Both the position numbers and the translations under genes were made by a program. This document shows, in pieces, positions 50,449 to 58,723 of a stretch of DNA of 64,000 nt (positions are counted from its first letter, which is position 1; the number at the start of each line of letters is the position of its first letter). Source of the DNA: Streptomyces venezuelae ATCC 10712 (GTDB lineage: Bacteria > Actinomycetota > Actinomycetes > Streptomycetales > Streptomycetaceae); NCBI RefSeq assembly GCF_008639165.1, contig NZ_CP029197.1:5274001-5338000 (forward strand), in the 5' to 3' direction. The notes below the pieces were generated by a model. The model saw only the letters and a program-made list of their open reading frames with translations, made no database searches and was not told where the DNA came from.

Positions 50449-51414
50449 ATGTTCGCTGCCTACGCCGCCCGGATCGATCGTGACCAGCCCCTGAACGGCC
50501 TCGTATTGGGTGAACGGCCCGAGCCCGAGGTGCGGGACGGGTGGACGACCGTCACCGTCAAGGCCGCCTCCCTGAACCACCACGACCTGTGGTCGCTGCG
50601 CGGGGTCGGGCTGCCCGAGGAGAAGCTGCCCATGATCCTCGGCTGCGACGCCGCCGGGATCGACGAGGACGGCAACGAGGTCGTCCTGCACTCCGTGATC
50701 GGCCAGACGGGTCACGGCGTCGGACCGGACGAGCCCCGGTCCATCCTCACCGAGCGCTACCAGGGCACCTTCGCCGAGCGGGTGACCGTGCCCCGTTGGA
50801 ACGTGCTGCCCAAGCCGAAGGAGCTCTCCTTCGAGGAGGCGGCCTGTCTGCCGACCGCCTGGCTGACCGCGTACCGCATGCTCTTCACCAACGCCGGTGT
50901 ACGGCCCGGGGACTCGGTGCTCGTGCAGGGCGCCGGCGGTGGTGTCGCCACCGCCGCGATCGCCCTCGGCAAGGCGGCCGGGCTGCGGGTCTTCGCGACC
51001 AGCCGGGACGAGGCCAAGCGCAAGCGGGCCGTCGAGCTGGGCGCGGTCGACGCGTTCGAGCCGGGTGCGCGGCTGCCGCAGCGGGTGGACGCGGTCATCG
51101 AGACCGTCGGCGCCGCCACCTGGTCCCACTCGGTCAAGTCGCTGCGGCCCGGCGGCACGCTGGTGATCTCGGGCGCCACGAGCGGCGACCGGCCCGCGCA
51201 CGCCGAGCTGACCCGGATCTTCTTCCTCGAGCTCAAGGTCGTCGGCTCGACCATGGGTTCCAAGGACGAGCTGGAGGACCTGCTGTCCTTCTGCGCGGCG
51301 ACGGGCGTCCGGCCGGTGGTCGACGAGGTCCTGCCGCTGGACCGGGCGCGGGAGGGCTTCGAGCGGATGGCCACAGGCGAGCTCTTCGGAAAGATCGTTC
51401 TGACGACCTCGTGA
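50449..51414 (+). CDS. Zinc-binding dehydrogenase / quinone oxidoreductase-like MDR protein
   Basis: A 321-residue medium-chain dehydrogenase/reductase. The N-terminal GroES-like part has VKAASLNHHDLWSLRGVGLP and LGCDAAGID; LVQGAGGGVATAAIALGKAA is the NADPH-binding motif. The catalytic-zinc cysteine of alcohol dehydrogenases is not evident, so it is probably a zinc-free quinone or enoyl reductase. ATG 50449 (MFAAYAARID) is preferred; ATG 50443 is two codons upstream. TACGCT 7 bases before the ATG suggests a near-leaderless mRNA. Confidence 0.85.
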   Translation: MFAAYAARIDRDQPLNGLVLGERPEPEVRDGWTTVTVKAASLNHHDLWSLRGVGLPEEKLPMILGCDAAGIDEDGNEVVLHSVIGQTGHGVGPDEPRSILTERYQGTFAERVTVPRWNVLPKPKELSFEEAACLPTAWLTAYRMLFTNAGVRPGDSVLVQGAGGGVATAAIALGKAAGLRVFATSRDEAKRKRAVELGAVDAFEPGARLPQRVDAVIETVGAATWSHSVKSLRPGGTLVISGATSGDRPAHAELTRIFFLELKVVGSTMGSKDELEDLLSFCAATGVRPVVDEVLPLDRAREGFERMATGELFGKIVLTTS

Positions 51415-51504
51415 CGACCTCTTGATGACTCGTCGGGAGGACTGATGGGATCTCCGGCACGTGAAACGTGAACAACGCTCACTTCCTCGTGCCGGAGGTC
51501 CACC

Positions 51505-52914
51505 TTGTCGCGAACCACCCACGCATGGCGAACCACCCTTGTCGCGGGCGCCCTCGCCGCCGCGCTGATCGCCCCCACTGTCCCTGCCGCCGCCGCTGCT
51601 CCCGCCGGTGTGGAGGCCGGCGGCGACGCGATACCCGTCCTCACCGACGAGCGGGGCCGCGCCCTCACCCTGCGCGGCTGGAACGTCGAGGACAAGGCGA
51701 ACCGTGGTGCCGCCGCCCTCTCCGCGATCACCGAGCGGCACTTCCGCGACATGCGGGCCAAGGGGTTCAACTTCGCCCGGCTCCTCGTCTTCTGGGACGA
51801 CCTGGAGCCCCGGCCCGGTGAGTACAGCAAGGACTATCTGCGGAAGATCGAACGGATCCTGGACTGGGCCGAGAAGCACGACGTCAAGGTCCTCATCGAC
51901 GCCCACCAGGACGTGTTCGGGCCCGCCTTCGGCCATCGCGGCGTGCCCGCCTGGGCGACCAGGACCGACGGACTGCCCTTCACCCCGCACCCCGACGACT
52001 GGTTCTCCGAGTACTTCGAGCCCGCCGTGCAGCGCGCCTTCACCCACCTCTACGAGGACGAGGACCTGCGGCGCGCCCAGGCCCGGATGTGGCGGGTGCT
52101 CGCCGACCGCTTCGAGGACCACCCGGCCGTCCTCGGCTACGACCTGATCAACGAGCCGATGGGCGAGCTGAGGGAGGGGGAGGACCTGCCGACCGCCGCC
52201 CGGCGCATCGAACGGGACCAGCTCACCCCGATGTACAACCGGCTCGCGGACGCGGTCCGTTCGGTCGACCGGGACGGCTGGATCTTCGTCGAGCCGACCC
52301 CCATCGTGGGCGAGGGGGTGCCCACCGGACTCGGCCGGATCGACGACCCGAAGGTCGTCTACGCCCCGCACTTCTACAACACGGGCATGGAGGCCGGCGC
52401 CGACTACGACCCCGCCGCCCGCTGGATCGAGACCTACGAGCAGGCCGTCACCCAGTACCCCAAGGAGTACAAGGTGCCCGTGGTGGTGGGCGAGTGGGGC
52501 CCGCTGAACAACTCCCTGCCGAACATGAACCGCTTCTACCGCGAGGCCATGGCCTCCCTCGGCCGCTACGGCTCCGGCTGGGCGGGCTACGTCTGGTGCT
52601 ACGGCGGCGGCTACTGCGCGGTGGACGGCGCCGGCACCTTCCGTACGAACAAGGAACTCACCGCCGAGCCGTACGCGGAGGCGGTGGCCGGCACGGTCCG
52701 CTCGGCCTCGTACGACTCGGGGGCCAGGGTCTACCGCCTGTCGTACGACTCCGCCGGGCGCCGCGGCTCCCGGGTCACCGAGCTCTCCCTGCCGCCCGGC
52801 ACCTGGCGGGTGACGGCCCGGGGCGGGGCACTGGTGCTCCGCAAGGAGGCGGGCAGGGCCTGGGTCCTGGCGGCCCCCGGCGCCCGGGTGACGGTCACGG
52901 TCACCCGGGGCTGA
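51505..52914 (+). CDS. Secreted GH5-family glycoside hydrolase, endoglycoceramidase-like
   Basis: A 469-residue secreted enzyme. Residues 1-35 form a signal peptide ending AAAAAPA. The catalytic barrel has LRGWNVEDKA, VLIDAHQDVFGPAFG, YDLINEPMGEL with the acid/base Glu, and VVVGEWGPLNNS with the nucleophile Glu. The C-terminal 80 residues form a small beta domain. The layout, including the DAHQD segment, resembles EGCase-type GH5 enzymes that cleave glycolipids, but cellulase-like activity is possible. The TTG start is supported by GGAGG 6 bases ahead. Confidence 0.88.
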   Translation: MSRTTHAWRTTLVAGALAAALIAPTVPAAAAAPAGVEAGGDAIPVLTDERGRALTLRGWNVEDKANRGAAALSAITERHFRDMRAKGFNFARLLVFWDDLEPRPGEYSKDYLRKIERILDWAEKHDVKVLIDAHQDVFGPAFGHRGVPAWATRTDGLPFTPHPDDWFSEYFEPAVQRAFTHLYEDEDLRRAQARMWRVLADRFEDHPAVLGYDLINEPMGELREGEDLPTAARRIERDQLTPMYNRLADAVRSVDRDGWIFVEPTPIVGEGVPTGLGRIDDPKVVYAPHFYNTGMEAGADYDPAARWIETYEQAVTQYPKEYKVPVVVGEWGPLNNSLPNMNRFYREAMASLGRYGSGWAGYVWCYGGGYCAVDGAGTFRTNKELTAEPYAEAVAGTVRSASYDSGARVYRLSYDSAGRRGSRVTELSLPPGTWRVTARGGALVLRKEAGRAWVLAAPGARVTVTVTRG

Positions 52915-52916
52915 GG

Positions 52917-52940
52917 ACCCTCCGCCGCGCGACGGAGGGT
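52917..52940 (+). terminator. Hairpin terminator after the GH5 gene
   Basis: A perfect 8-bp stem ACCCTCCG (52917-52924) pairs with 52933-52940 across an 8-base loop. Degenerate copies of the CGCCGCGCGG-x-CGAGGG motif continue to 53024. Confidence 0.7.
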
Positions 52941-53024
52941 GAAGACCTGCCGCCGCGCGGCCGAGGGGTTGAGGACCCTTCGTCGCGCGGCCGAGGGGCT
53001 TCGCCGCGCGGCTGCCGCGTGCGG

Positions 53025-53936
53025 CTAGTGCTTCGGGTGGGAGCGGAGGAGGCCCGTGATGCGGATCGCCGCCGTCGCCAGCTGGTCGCGCGTCTCGGCC
53101 AGCTGGTCCTGGCTCACCCCGTGGTCGCGGGCCGCGTCCCGGACCTCGTCGCGGAAGCGGTCGAGGAGCCGGTCGAGGTCGCGGGCCGGGTCGCCCGAGC
53201 CCTCCGTCTCCCGCGCCCACTCCGGCACCTCGTCCGGCGCCGTCGTGAACCCCTGGTCCGGGCCGGCGGCCTTCGGGTGGGTCGTGCCCGCGACGAGGCC
53301 GCCGAGCTGGGCCGTGATGTCCGAGATCCCCTCCCAGACCGCCTTGGGCCAGTCGCCCCGGGCGAAGCGGTCCTGGACCTCCTCCTGGACCTGCTGGGCG
53401 ATCCGCTGGAACTCCTTCGCCTGGTGGCGGGCGGACGTCGCCTCGGCGCGGGCCTGGCGGGCCTGCTCCTTCCACTCCTGGCCGACCCGGCGGAACTCCT
53501 CCTTGGCCTCCGCGAACTTGGCCTCGGTGAACGAGGAGGCCCCCGCCGAGCGGGTCCGGCCCGCCGCCGCGCGCATCTCGCTGCGCACCCGGCCGGCCGC
53601 GCCGCGCACGTCCTCGCGGATCTCCGCCGCCAACTCCGAGACCGACTCGCGGATCTCCCGCTCCAGGTCGTCCAGTTCGGCGCCGCGCCCGGCCAGTTCG
53701 GCGCGGCCCGCGTCGGTGATCGAGTAGACCTTGCGGCCGCCCTCGCTGGCGTGGGTGACGAGGCCCTCGGCCTCCAGCTTGGCCAGGCGCGGGTAGACCG
53801 TGCCCGCCGAGGGCGCGTACAGCCCCTGGAATCGCTCCTCCAGGAGGCGGATCACCTCGTAGCCGTGGCGCGGGGCCTCGTCGAGCAGCTTGAGCAGATA
53901 GAGACGCAGGCGGCCGTGCGCGAAGACGGGCGGCAT
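53025..53936 (-). CDS. PadR-family transcriptional regulator with long coiled-coil tail
   Basis: A 303-residue protein. Residues 1-85 are the PadR winged helix: LRLYLLKLLDEAPRHGYEVI, APSAGTVYPRLAKLEAEGLV and GRKVYSITDAGRAEL. Residues about 90-210 are charged, heptad-like helix (EIREDVRGAAGRVRSEMRAA), and the C-terminus is a polar tail ending in HPKH. It is the second gene after DUF4097, separated by one base, so it is probably autoregulatory with the upstream protein. PadR-DUF4097 pairs are common in actinobacteria and may sense envelope or drug stress. Confidence 0.88.
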   Translation of the reverse strand: MPPVFAHGRLRLYLLKLLDEAPRHGYEVIRLLEERFQGLYAPSAGTVYPRLAKLEAEGLVTHASEGGRKVYSITDAGRAELAGRGAELDDLEREIRESVSELAAEIREDVRGAAGRVRSEMRAAAGRTRSAGASSFTEAKFAEAKEEFRRVGQEWKEQARQARAEATSARHQAKEFQRIAQQVQEEVQDRFARGDWPKAVWEGISDITAQLGGLVAGTTHPKAAGPDQGFTTAPDEVPEWARETEGSGDPARDLDRLLDRFRDEVRDAARDHGVSQDQLAETRDQLATAAIRITGLLRSHPKH

Positions 53937-53937
53937 G

Positions 53938-54810
53938 TCAGAGCACCTTTCCGGTCGCGGAGGGGGCGGAGGGGGTGGTGTCGTCGTCCTCTTCGGGCTC
54001 GGGACGGCGGAGCAGGGCGATGGAGCCGGAGACGGTGGTGGCCTTGAGCGTGCCCCGGCCGGAACCGAGGGTGCCGGTGACGGACTTGGTGCCCCACTGG
54101 CCGGAGACCCGGAGGTCCTCGAAGGCGTTCGACACGGAGCCCGTCGTGGTGTTGGCCTCCACGCGGGCGTCCGCCGGGTGCGGCAGGCGGATGGCGACCT
54201 CGCCGGAGACGCTGGCGAGCCGGATGTCGGCGGGCGGCCCGTCGAGGTCGCCGGGGTCGAGGTCGATGACCATGTCGCCGCTGACCGTCTCGGCCCGCAC
54301 GGAGGCGCCCGCGCCCTCGATCACCGTGACGTCACCGGTGACGGAGTTGATCCGGAGGGCGCCCGTGACCGACTGGGCCTCCAGGGTGCCCGAGACGCTC
54401 TCGGCGCGGACCGGGCCGGAGAGCCGGAGCAGGGTGGTGTCGCCGGAGACGCCGCGCACCTCCGTACGCCCCGAGATGCCGGTGACGACGGCCTCGGCGC
54501 CGACCACGCCCACCTCGACGTCGACGCCCGCGGGGACGGCGACGGAGACGACGGCCCGGCGGCGGTACTCCTTGCGGTCGAGCCACTTGAGGACGCTCTT
54601 CCACTGGAGGTCCTCGTAGCTCACGGTCAGGGTGGAGCCGTCCTGCGACACGATCAGCGGCGGGCCGTCGATCTCGGAGACCTCCACGCGGGCGGAACTC
54701 TCGTCCGTCCCCACCACGTTCACCGCCCCGTTGACGATGCGGACCTGCACGCGGGCCACGGGGCCGGCCGGTGACAGTTTCGTCGGCTCGGTGACGGACC
54801 ACTCTGTCAT
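53938..54810 (-). CDS. DUF4097-family beta-helical protein
   Basis: A 290-residue protein made of repeated short strands: GISGRTEVRGVSGDTTLLRL, then SVSGTLEAQSVTGALRINSV, then AETVSGDMVIDLD, the VSG-x-V rungs of a right-handed beta-helix. No signal peptide or membrane segment. The function is unknown; it is always near a regulator. ATG 54810 has GGGAGG about 8 bases ahead. It is cotranscribed with the PadR gene, and a palindromic operator candidate lies upstream. Confidence 0.85.
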   Translation of the reverse strand: MTEWSVTEPTKLSPAGPVARVQVRIVNGAVNVVGTDESSARVEVSEIDGPPLIVSQDGSTLTVSYEDLQWKSVLKWLDRKEYRRRAVVSVAVPAGVDVEVGVVGAEAVVTGISGRTEVRGVSGDTTLLRLSGPVRAESVSGTLEAQSVTGALRINSVTGDVTVIEGAGASVRAETVSGDMVIDLDPGDLDGPPADIRLASVSGEVAIRLPHPADARVEANTTTGSVSNAFEDLRVSGQWGTKSVTGTLGSGRGTLKATTVSGSIALLRRPEPEEDDDTTPSAPSATGKVL

Positions 54811-54840
54811 GGTGCTGACCTCCCGTATCGGCAACGCAAC

Positions 54841-54874
54841 ATATCGCGTCTCTCGCTGAACACGATATATCGCG
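54841..54874. promoter_or_regulatory. Candidate PadR operator upstream of DUF4097-padR
   Basis: The perfect palindrome CGATATATCG at 54863-54872 lies within CACGATATATCGCGG; a half-site ATATCGCG occurs at 54841-54848 and again at 54867-54874. This AT-rich motif stands out in the GC-rich surroundings and is 30-65 bases upstream of the ATG. Confidence 0.6.
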
Positions 54875-54960
54875 GCCAAGTGAAGTCAACCCTGACTCAC
54901 CCCTGACAGGGTGGGGGCAATCACCGTCGTACACGGACAAATTGGCCTAGCGTAGGCCCC

Positions 54961-55815
54961 ATGAACGCGACATCCGGACCGCATCCTGCCGGGGCACTGC
55001 TGCTGTGCCGTGCCGAGCCCCCGGCGGTCCGGCCGCCCGCCCAACTCCTCCGCGAGCGGCTGCTCCTCGCCCCCGCGGGCGACGACTGGAGCGTGCTCGT
55101 GCCGGAGGGCACGCCCTGGCTCCACGGCGGGGAGCCCGTCGAACAGGTCGTCACCGGCTGGGCCACCGCCCTCGCCGTCCCGGCCGCCGGCCGGCCCGTC
55201 GTCGCGCTCTGGTGGGACCGGGACCGCGCCGGACTCACGCTCGCCGCCGGCTTCCGCCGCACGGTCGGCTACACCTGGCTCGCGGACGGCACCCCCGTCG
55301 GCGAGGACGAGGCCATGCGCACCTTCGCCGCCCGGCTCGCCCTCGACCCCGTCCTGGACGTCCAGGCCCTGGAGCCGCTCACCCGGCCCGACCCGGACGC
55401 CGACGCCCACAGCCGGCTCCTGGGCGTGGTCGCCGTCCTCGGCCGCGCCGGGCTCGCCCTGCCGACCGGGCTGGCGCCCGGCGAGAGCGCCGAGCGGCTG
55501 CGCTCCGTGGCCCTGGCCGAGGGCGCCGAGCAGCTCGAAGGGTCCGGCAGCGGTGTCTCCGCCGCCGGAACGCAGCTGAAAGCGTGGGGAATGGACGCCG
55601 TACGCGCCGAACTGGACGTCGTGGAGGGCAGCCCGCTCGGCCCGTACCTGCGCGGCCCCAGGGCGCGCCTGCTGGGCGGTGCGCAGCTCGTGGCGGGGGT
55701 GCCGCTGCTGCTCTGGGGGCTCGGCCGCCGCAGCGGCGGCTGGGCGACGGCCGGAGCCCTGCTCGTCGCGCACGGCGCCCTCGGCCTCGTCTACGACCGG
55801 CTGCGCGAGGGCTGA
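54961..55815 (+). CDS. Conserved hypothetical protein with C-terminal membrane helices
   Basis: A 284-residue protein. The first 230 residues are a soluble domain (TPWLHGGEPVEQVVTGWATA, VVALWWDRDRAGLTLAAGFR); the last 50 residues hold two hydrophobic segments, LLGGAQLVAGVPLLLWGLG and GGWATAGALLVAHGALGLVY. It looks like a tail-anchored protein facing the cytoplasm. It appears to be a conserved Streptomyces protein of unknown function. TAGCGT upstream (54950) may be its -10 element and the mRNA nearly leaderless. Confidence 0.72.
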   Translation: MNATSGPHPAGALLLCRAEPPAVRPPAQLLRERLLLAPAGDDWSVLVPEGTPWLHGGEPVEQVVTGWATALAVPAAGRPVVALWWDRDRAGLTLAAGFRRTVGYTWLADGTPVGEDEAMRTFAARLALDPVLDVQALEPLTRPDPDADAHSRLLGVVAVLGRAGLALPTGLAPGESAERLRSVALAEGAEQLEGSGSGVSAAGTQLKAWGMDAVRAELDVVEGSPLGPYLRGPRARLLGGAQLVAGVPLLLWGLGRRSGGWATAGALLVAHGALGLVYDRLREG

Positions 55816-55886
55816 CCCGCCCTGCTCGCCGTACCCGCCCTGCTCGCCGTACCCGCCCTGCTCGCCGTACCCGCCCTGCTAGCCCT
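55815..55886. repeat. 18-bp tandem repeat, four copies
   Basis: Copies of ACCCGCCCTGCTCGCCGT start at 55815, 55833, 55851 and 55869 (the last degenerate). They fill the gap between two convergent genes, beginning at the stop of one and ending at the stop of the other. Confidence 0.95.
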
Positions 55887-56070
55887 ACTCGTCCTCATCC
55901 TCGTCGTCGTCGAGACGGGCCAGCCAGGTCGCGAGGCGCTCGACCGGCACCTCGAAGTCGGGATTGAGGTCGACGAACGTCCGCAGCTGCTCGGCGAGCC
56001 ACTCGAAGGTGACCTCCTCCTCGCCTCGCCGCTTCTCCAGTTCCTCGATGCCACGGTCGGTGAAGTACAT
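55885..56070 (-). CDS. DUF6104 family small protein
   Basis: A 61-residue protein, MYFTDRGIEELEKRRGEEEV then TFEWLAEQLRTFVDLNPDFE, with an acidic tail DDDEDEDE. I recognise it as the short DUF6104 protein widespread in Streptomyces. It is helical and has no signal. The function is unknown. ATG 56070 is chosen over an in-frame ATG at 56097 because relatives start at MYFTDRGIEEL. It abuts an 18-bp repeat array at its 3' end. Confidence 0.85.
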   Translation of the reverse strand: MYFTDRGIEELEKRRGEEEVTFEWLAEQLRTFVDLNPDFEVPVERLATWLARLDDDEDEDE

Positions 56071-56164
56071 GCGATCAGGATAGGCCGTACCCCTCACGTC
56101 CCCTGTCGCCCGTCAGTCCCACCGACTAGCCTTCCCCATCATCGTTTCGGGGAGCGGGGGCGCT

Positions 56165-56560
56165 GTGACTCACGGGATCGCTCGGATTCGGCTCGACGAC
56201 GGCACGCCCGTGTGGGCCCGGGTCAGTGACGTGCAGGAACTCGGCAGAGGCGGTGGTTTCCAGGACACCGGTGTCAGGGACCGGGTGGTCTCCATGGCCG
56301 GCGGGCTCACGGACGTGGTGCGCGGGGTGGTCGGTTCGCTGCGCGCCGGGCTCGACCCGCAGGGCCCGGTGGAGGTCGCCGTCAGCTTCGGCGTCGAGCT
56401 GGCGGCGCAGTCCGGCAAGGTGATCGGGGTCCTCGCGGACGGCTCGGGCAAGGCCTCCGTCAGCGTCTCCCTGACCTGGACCGAACCGGGCCCCGCGGCC
56501 CCCGCGCCGCCCGCACCCGAGCCCCCCGCACCGGACCCGGCGGCCGACGAGCACGCATGA
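56165..56560 (+). CDS. CU044_2847 family (trypsin-co-occurring) protein
   Basis: A 131-residue protein: IARIRLDDGTPVWARVSDVQ and VEVAVSFGVELAAQSGKVIG are the conserved strands of the CU044_2847 (Trypco1) domain, and the last 30 residues are Pro/Ala-rich. The domain is found next to trypsin-like proteases in VMAP-type conflict systems and may be a regulator or target of the protease. Its stop overlaps the protease ATG (ATGA), so the two are translationally coupled. GTG start with GGGGAG 10-15 bases ahead. Confidence 0.85.
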   Translation: MTHGIARIRLDDGTPVWARVSDVQELGRGGGFQDTGVRDRVVSMAGGLTDVVRGVVGSLRAGLDPQGPVEVAVSFGVELAAQSGKVIGVLADGSGKASVSVSLTWTEPGPAAPAPPAPEPPAPDPAADEHA

Positions 56561-58602
56561 GCGCCTTCGACGCTCTCGTGCGCCCCGCACTGGTACGCAT
56601 CGCGGCTCCCGGTGGCGGGTATGACCCGCTCGGCGACCGGTACTGGGGCACCGGCTTCTTCATCGCCCCCGGCTGGGTGCTGACCTGCGCCCATGTCGTG
56701 GCCGAGGGGGGAAGCGCGGTGTGGAGGAGCGAGCCGGCCGTCGGCATCACCTGGGAGGACGGCAAGACCACCCGGGAGACCACCGGCACCGTCGTGCTCG
56801 CCCTGCCGCGTCCCGACCGCCCGGACGACCCGCCGGACCGGTGGGCCTTCCCCGACCTCGCGCTCGTCCGGGTGCCCGGCGCCCAGAAGGCGTCCTGCGT
56901 GCGGCTCAGCGAGCGCCCGCCGGTCCCGCCCACCCCCGTCGGACTGCACGGCTGGTCCCGGGAGACGGGGGAGCTCGGCATCCGGCACGTCCACGGCACC
57001 CTGATCGGCAGCGACGGCAAGGCGCTGATCACCGACTGGGTCATGCCCGTCGAGGGCTGCTCCGGCGGCCCCGTCGTCGACCACCAGCAGGGCGCCGTCG
57101 TCGGCCTCAACAAGGGCCGCGGCCGCGACGGCGGTGCCGTCGTCCCCGTCACCGCGCTGCGCGGGCTGCACGACCTGCCCGGCGGCGAGGCGATGGGCGA
57201 GGCGCTGCGCGCCCACGACCGGTACCACCTGGCGAGCTACCACTCCCTGGAGGACCGGCCCGACTGGACCCGCGTCCAAGGCGGCCTCGCCGGACCCGCG
57301 GGCGTCAAGCCGGGGCTTCGCACCGAGCTGTACGGCCACTTCGCGGAGCTGCCCGCGCCCACCGCGCCCGGCGAGATCATGGACCTGATCGACCAGGTCA
57401 AGGCCTGGATCAGGGACGACGACCTGCCGGACGCCCTGGAGCACGACCCGCGCACCTGGAGCGAGGGCGCCGGGCTGCTGCGCGGACTGCGGGCGCCCCG
57501 CAGGGACGGCGTCCGCGACCTCGACCTGGACGCGGTGCTCCTGTACGCGGCGCACGTCGCCCGGCACGTCCGCGGGCGGTACGGCGAGCGGGCCGACACC
57601 GGGGACCTCACCCGCTGGATCGCCGCCGCGTCGGGCGACGCCGACCGGTACCTCCGGCGCGAGATCGACCGGCTCGTCGGCCGGGGCAGGCCCGCGCATC
57701 TGTCCGTACGGGAACACCGCGCGCGTGCCGACGTGCTGCTGGAGATCGACACCCCCCGCTGGGGCCGGAGTTACCCCTGGCGGGTCAAGCTCCTCCTCGA
57801 CGGGCACACCGTCAGCCCGCTCCACTGCGACGACCGGGGCGTCGAGCGGGCCCGCCTCAGGGAGACCCTGCGCGAGCCGCTCGCGGACGCCCTGCGGCGC
57901 GGTGACAGCGGACCCCATCTGGCCGCCGTGGAAGCGGTGCTGCCGCGCGAACTGTTCGACGAGCCCCTCGACACCTGGCGGCTCGAACCGCCCCAGGATC
58001 CGGACGGCGCCTGGGCGACCACCCTCGGCCAGCGCAGGATCGTCGTGATCCGCGACGCCCGCCGTCACGACCGGGAACCGGCCCCCGAGTGGCGCGAGCG
58101 GTGGGAGGCCGCCGAGCGCGGGCCGCTGCGGGCCGCCCCGCTGCGCGCCGAGGTGCCCGGCGCGGGCCAGGACGCCCACACCGCGCGCGTACGCCGGGAG
58201 ACCTGGGCGGAGACCTACGACCGGCTCCGGGAGGCCGAGGGCGGCACCGTGCCGGTCTACTGCGGGCACGTGGGCGCCGGCGACGGACTCATGGCGATGA
58301 ACGCGGCCCTCGCCGCCGGCCATCCGCTGGCCCTCTGGCGGACCGGGGCCCACGACCACACCGACTGCGCGGAGTTCCACGAGCGGGCCGACCGGCTGCT
58401 CGCCGCCGCCCTGACCGCCTGGGACGTCCGCGGCCCCGTCCGCTCGCTGCGCACCCGGGCGCAGGACCGGGCCGCCGGGCCCGAGTCCCGGGCCGCGCAC
58501 GCCTGGGCGGAGAGCATCGCCGTCCTGCTCGACCCGCCCGACCGGCCGCCGCACGGCGGTCGCCTGGAGGCCCCGCCCCTGCTCGGCGAGGGGGACCAGT
58601 GA
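56557..58602 (+). CDS. Trypsin-like protease with VMAP C-terminal domain
   Basis: A 681-residue protein. Residues 1-200 are a serine protease: GTGFFIAPGWVLTCAHVV with His46, FPDLALVRVP with Asp100, and VEGCSGGPVVD with Ser169. There is no signal peptide, so it acts inside the cell. The remainder, including SYPWRVKLLLDGHTVSPLHC and WRLEPPQDPDG, is the VMAP middle and C-terminal region (vWA-MoxR-associated protein). Together with the MoxR ATPase and SAV_2336 protein it forms the ternary NTP-dependent conflict system described by comparative genomics, with the protease as effector. Confidence 0.88.
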   Translation: MSAFDALVRPALVRIAAPGGGYDPLGDRYWGTGFFIAPGWVLTCAHVVAEGGSAVWRSEPAVGITWEDGKTTRETTGTVVLALPRPDRPDDPPDRWAFPDLALVRVPGAQKASCVRLSERPPVPPTPVGLHGWSRETGELGIRHVHGTLIGSDGKALITDWVMPVEGCSGGPVVDHQQGAVVGLNKGRGRDGGAVVPVTALRGLHDLPGGEAMGEALRAHDRYHLASYHSLEDRPDWTRVQGGLAGPAGVKPGLRTELYGHFAELPAPTAPGEIMDLIDQVKAWIRDDDLPDALEHDPRTWSEGAGLLRGLRAPRRDGVRDLDLDAVLLYAAHVARHVRGRYGERADTGDLTRWIAAASGDADRYLRREIDRLVGRGRPAHLSVREHRARADVLLEIDTPRWGRSYPWRVKLLLDGHTVSPLHCDDRGVERARLRETLREPLADALRRGDSGPHLAAVEAVLPRELFDEPLDTWRLEPPQDPDGAWATTLGQRRIVVIRDARRHDREPAPEWRERWEAAERGPLRAAPLRAEVPGAGQDAHTARVRRETWAETYDRLREAEGGTVPVYCGHVGAGDGLMAMNAALAAGHPLALWRTGAHDHTDCAEFHERADRLLAAALTAWDVRGPVRSLRTRAQDRAAGPESRAAHAWAESIAVLLDPPDRPPHGGRLEAPPLLGEGDQ

Positions 58603-58723
58603 CCGGTGCGCCCCTTGGGACGACGAGTTCGCGCCCCTTGCCGCCACGGCATCGGCAGCCCCCGCCGCCGGGCGGTACCTTCGACGGGCCCGGCATCGAC
58701 ACCACAGCCAGGAGGAGTCCATC

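Noticed and set aside
49021..53475. A 1484-codon open frame on the minus strand opposite malic enzyme, the oxidoreductase and the GH5 gene
   Set aside because: It is antisense to well-supported enzymes, has Gly/Arg/Val-rich low-complexity composition and no domain; long shadow frames are normal in high-GC DNA.
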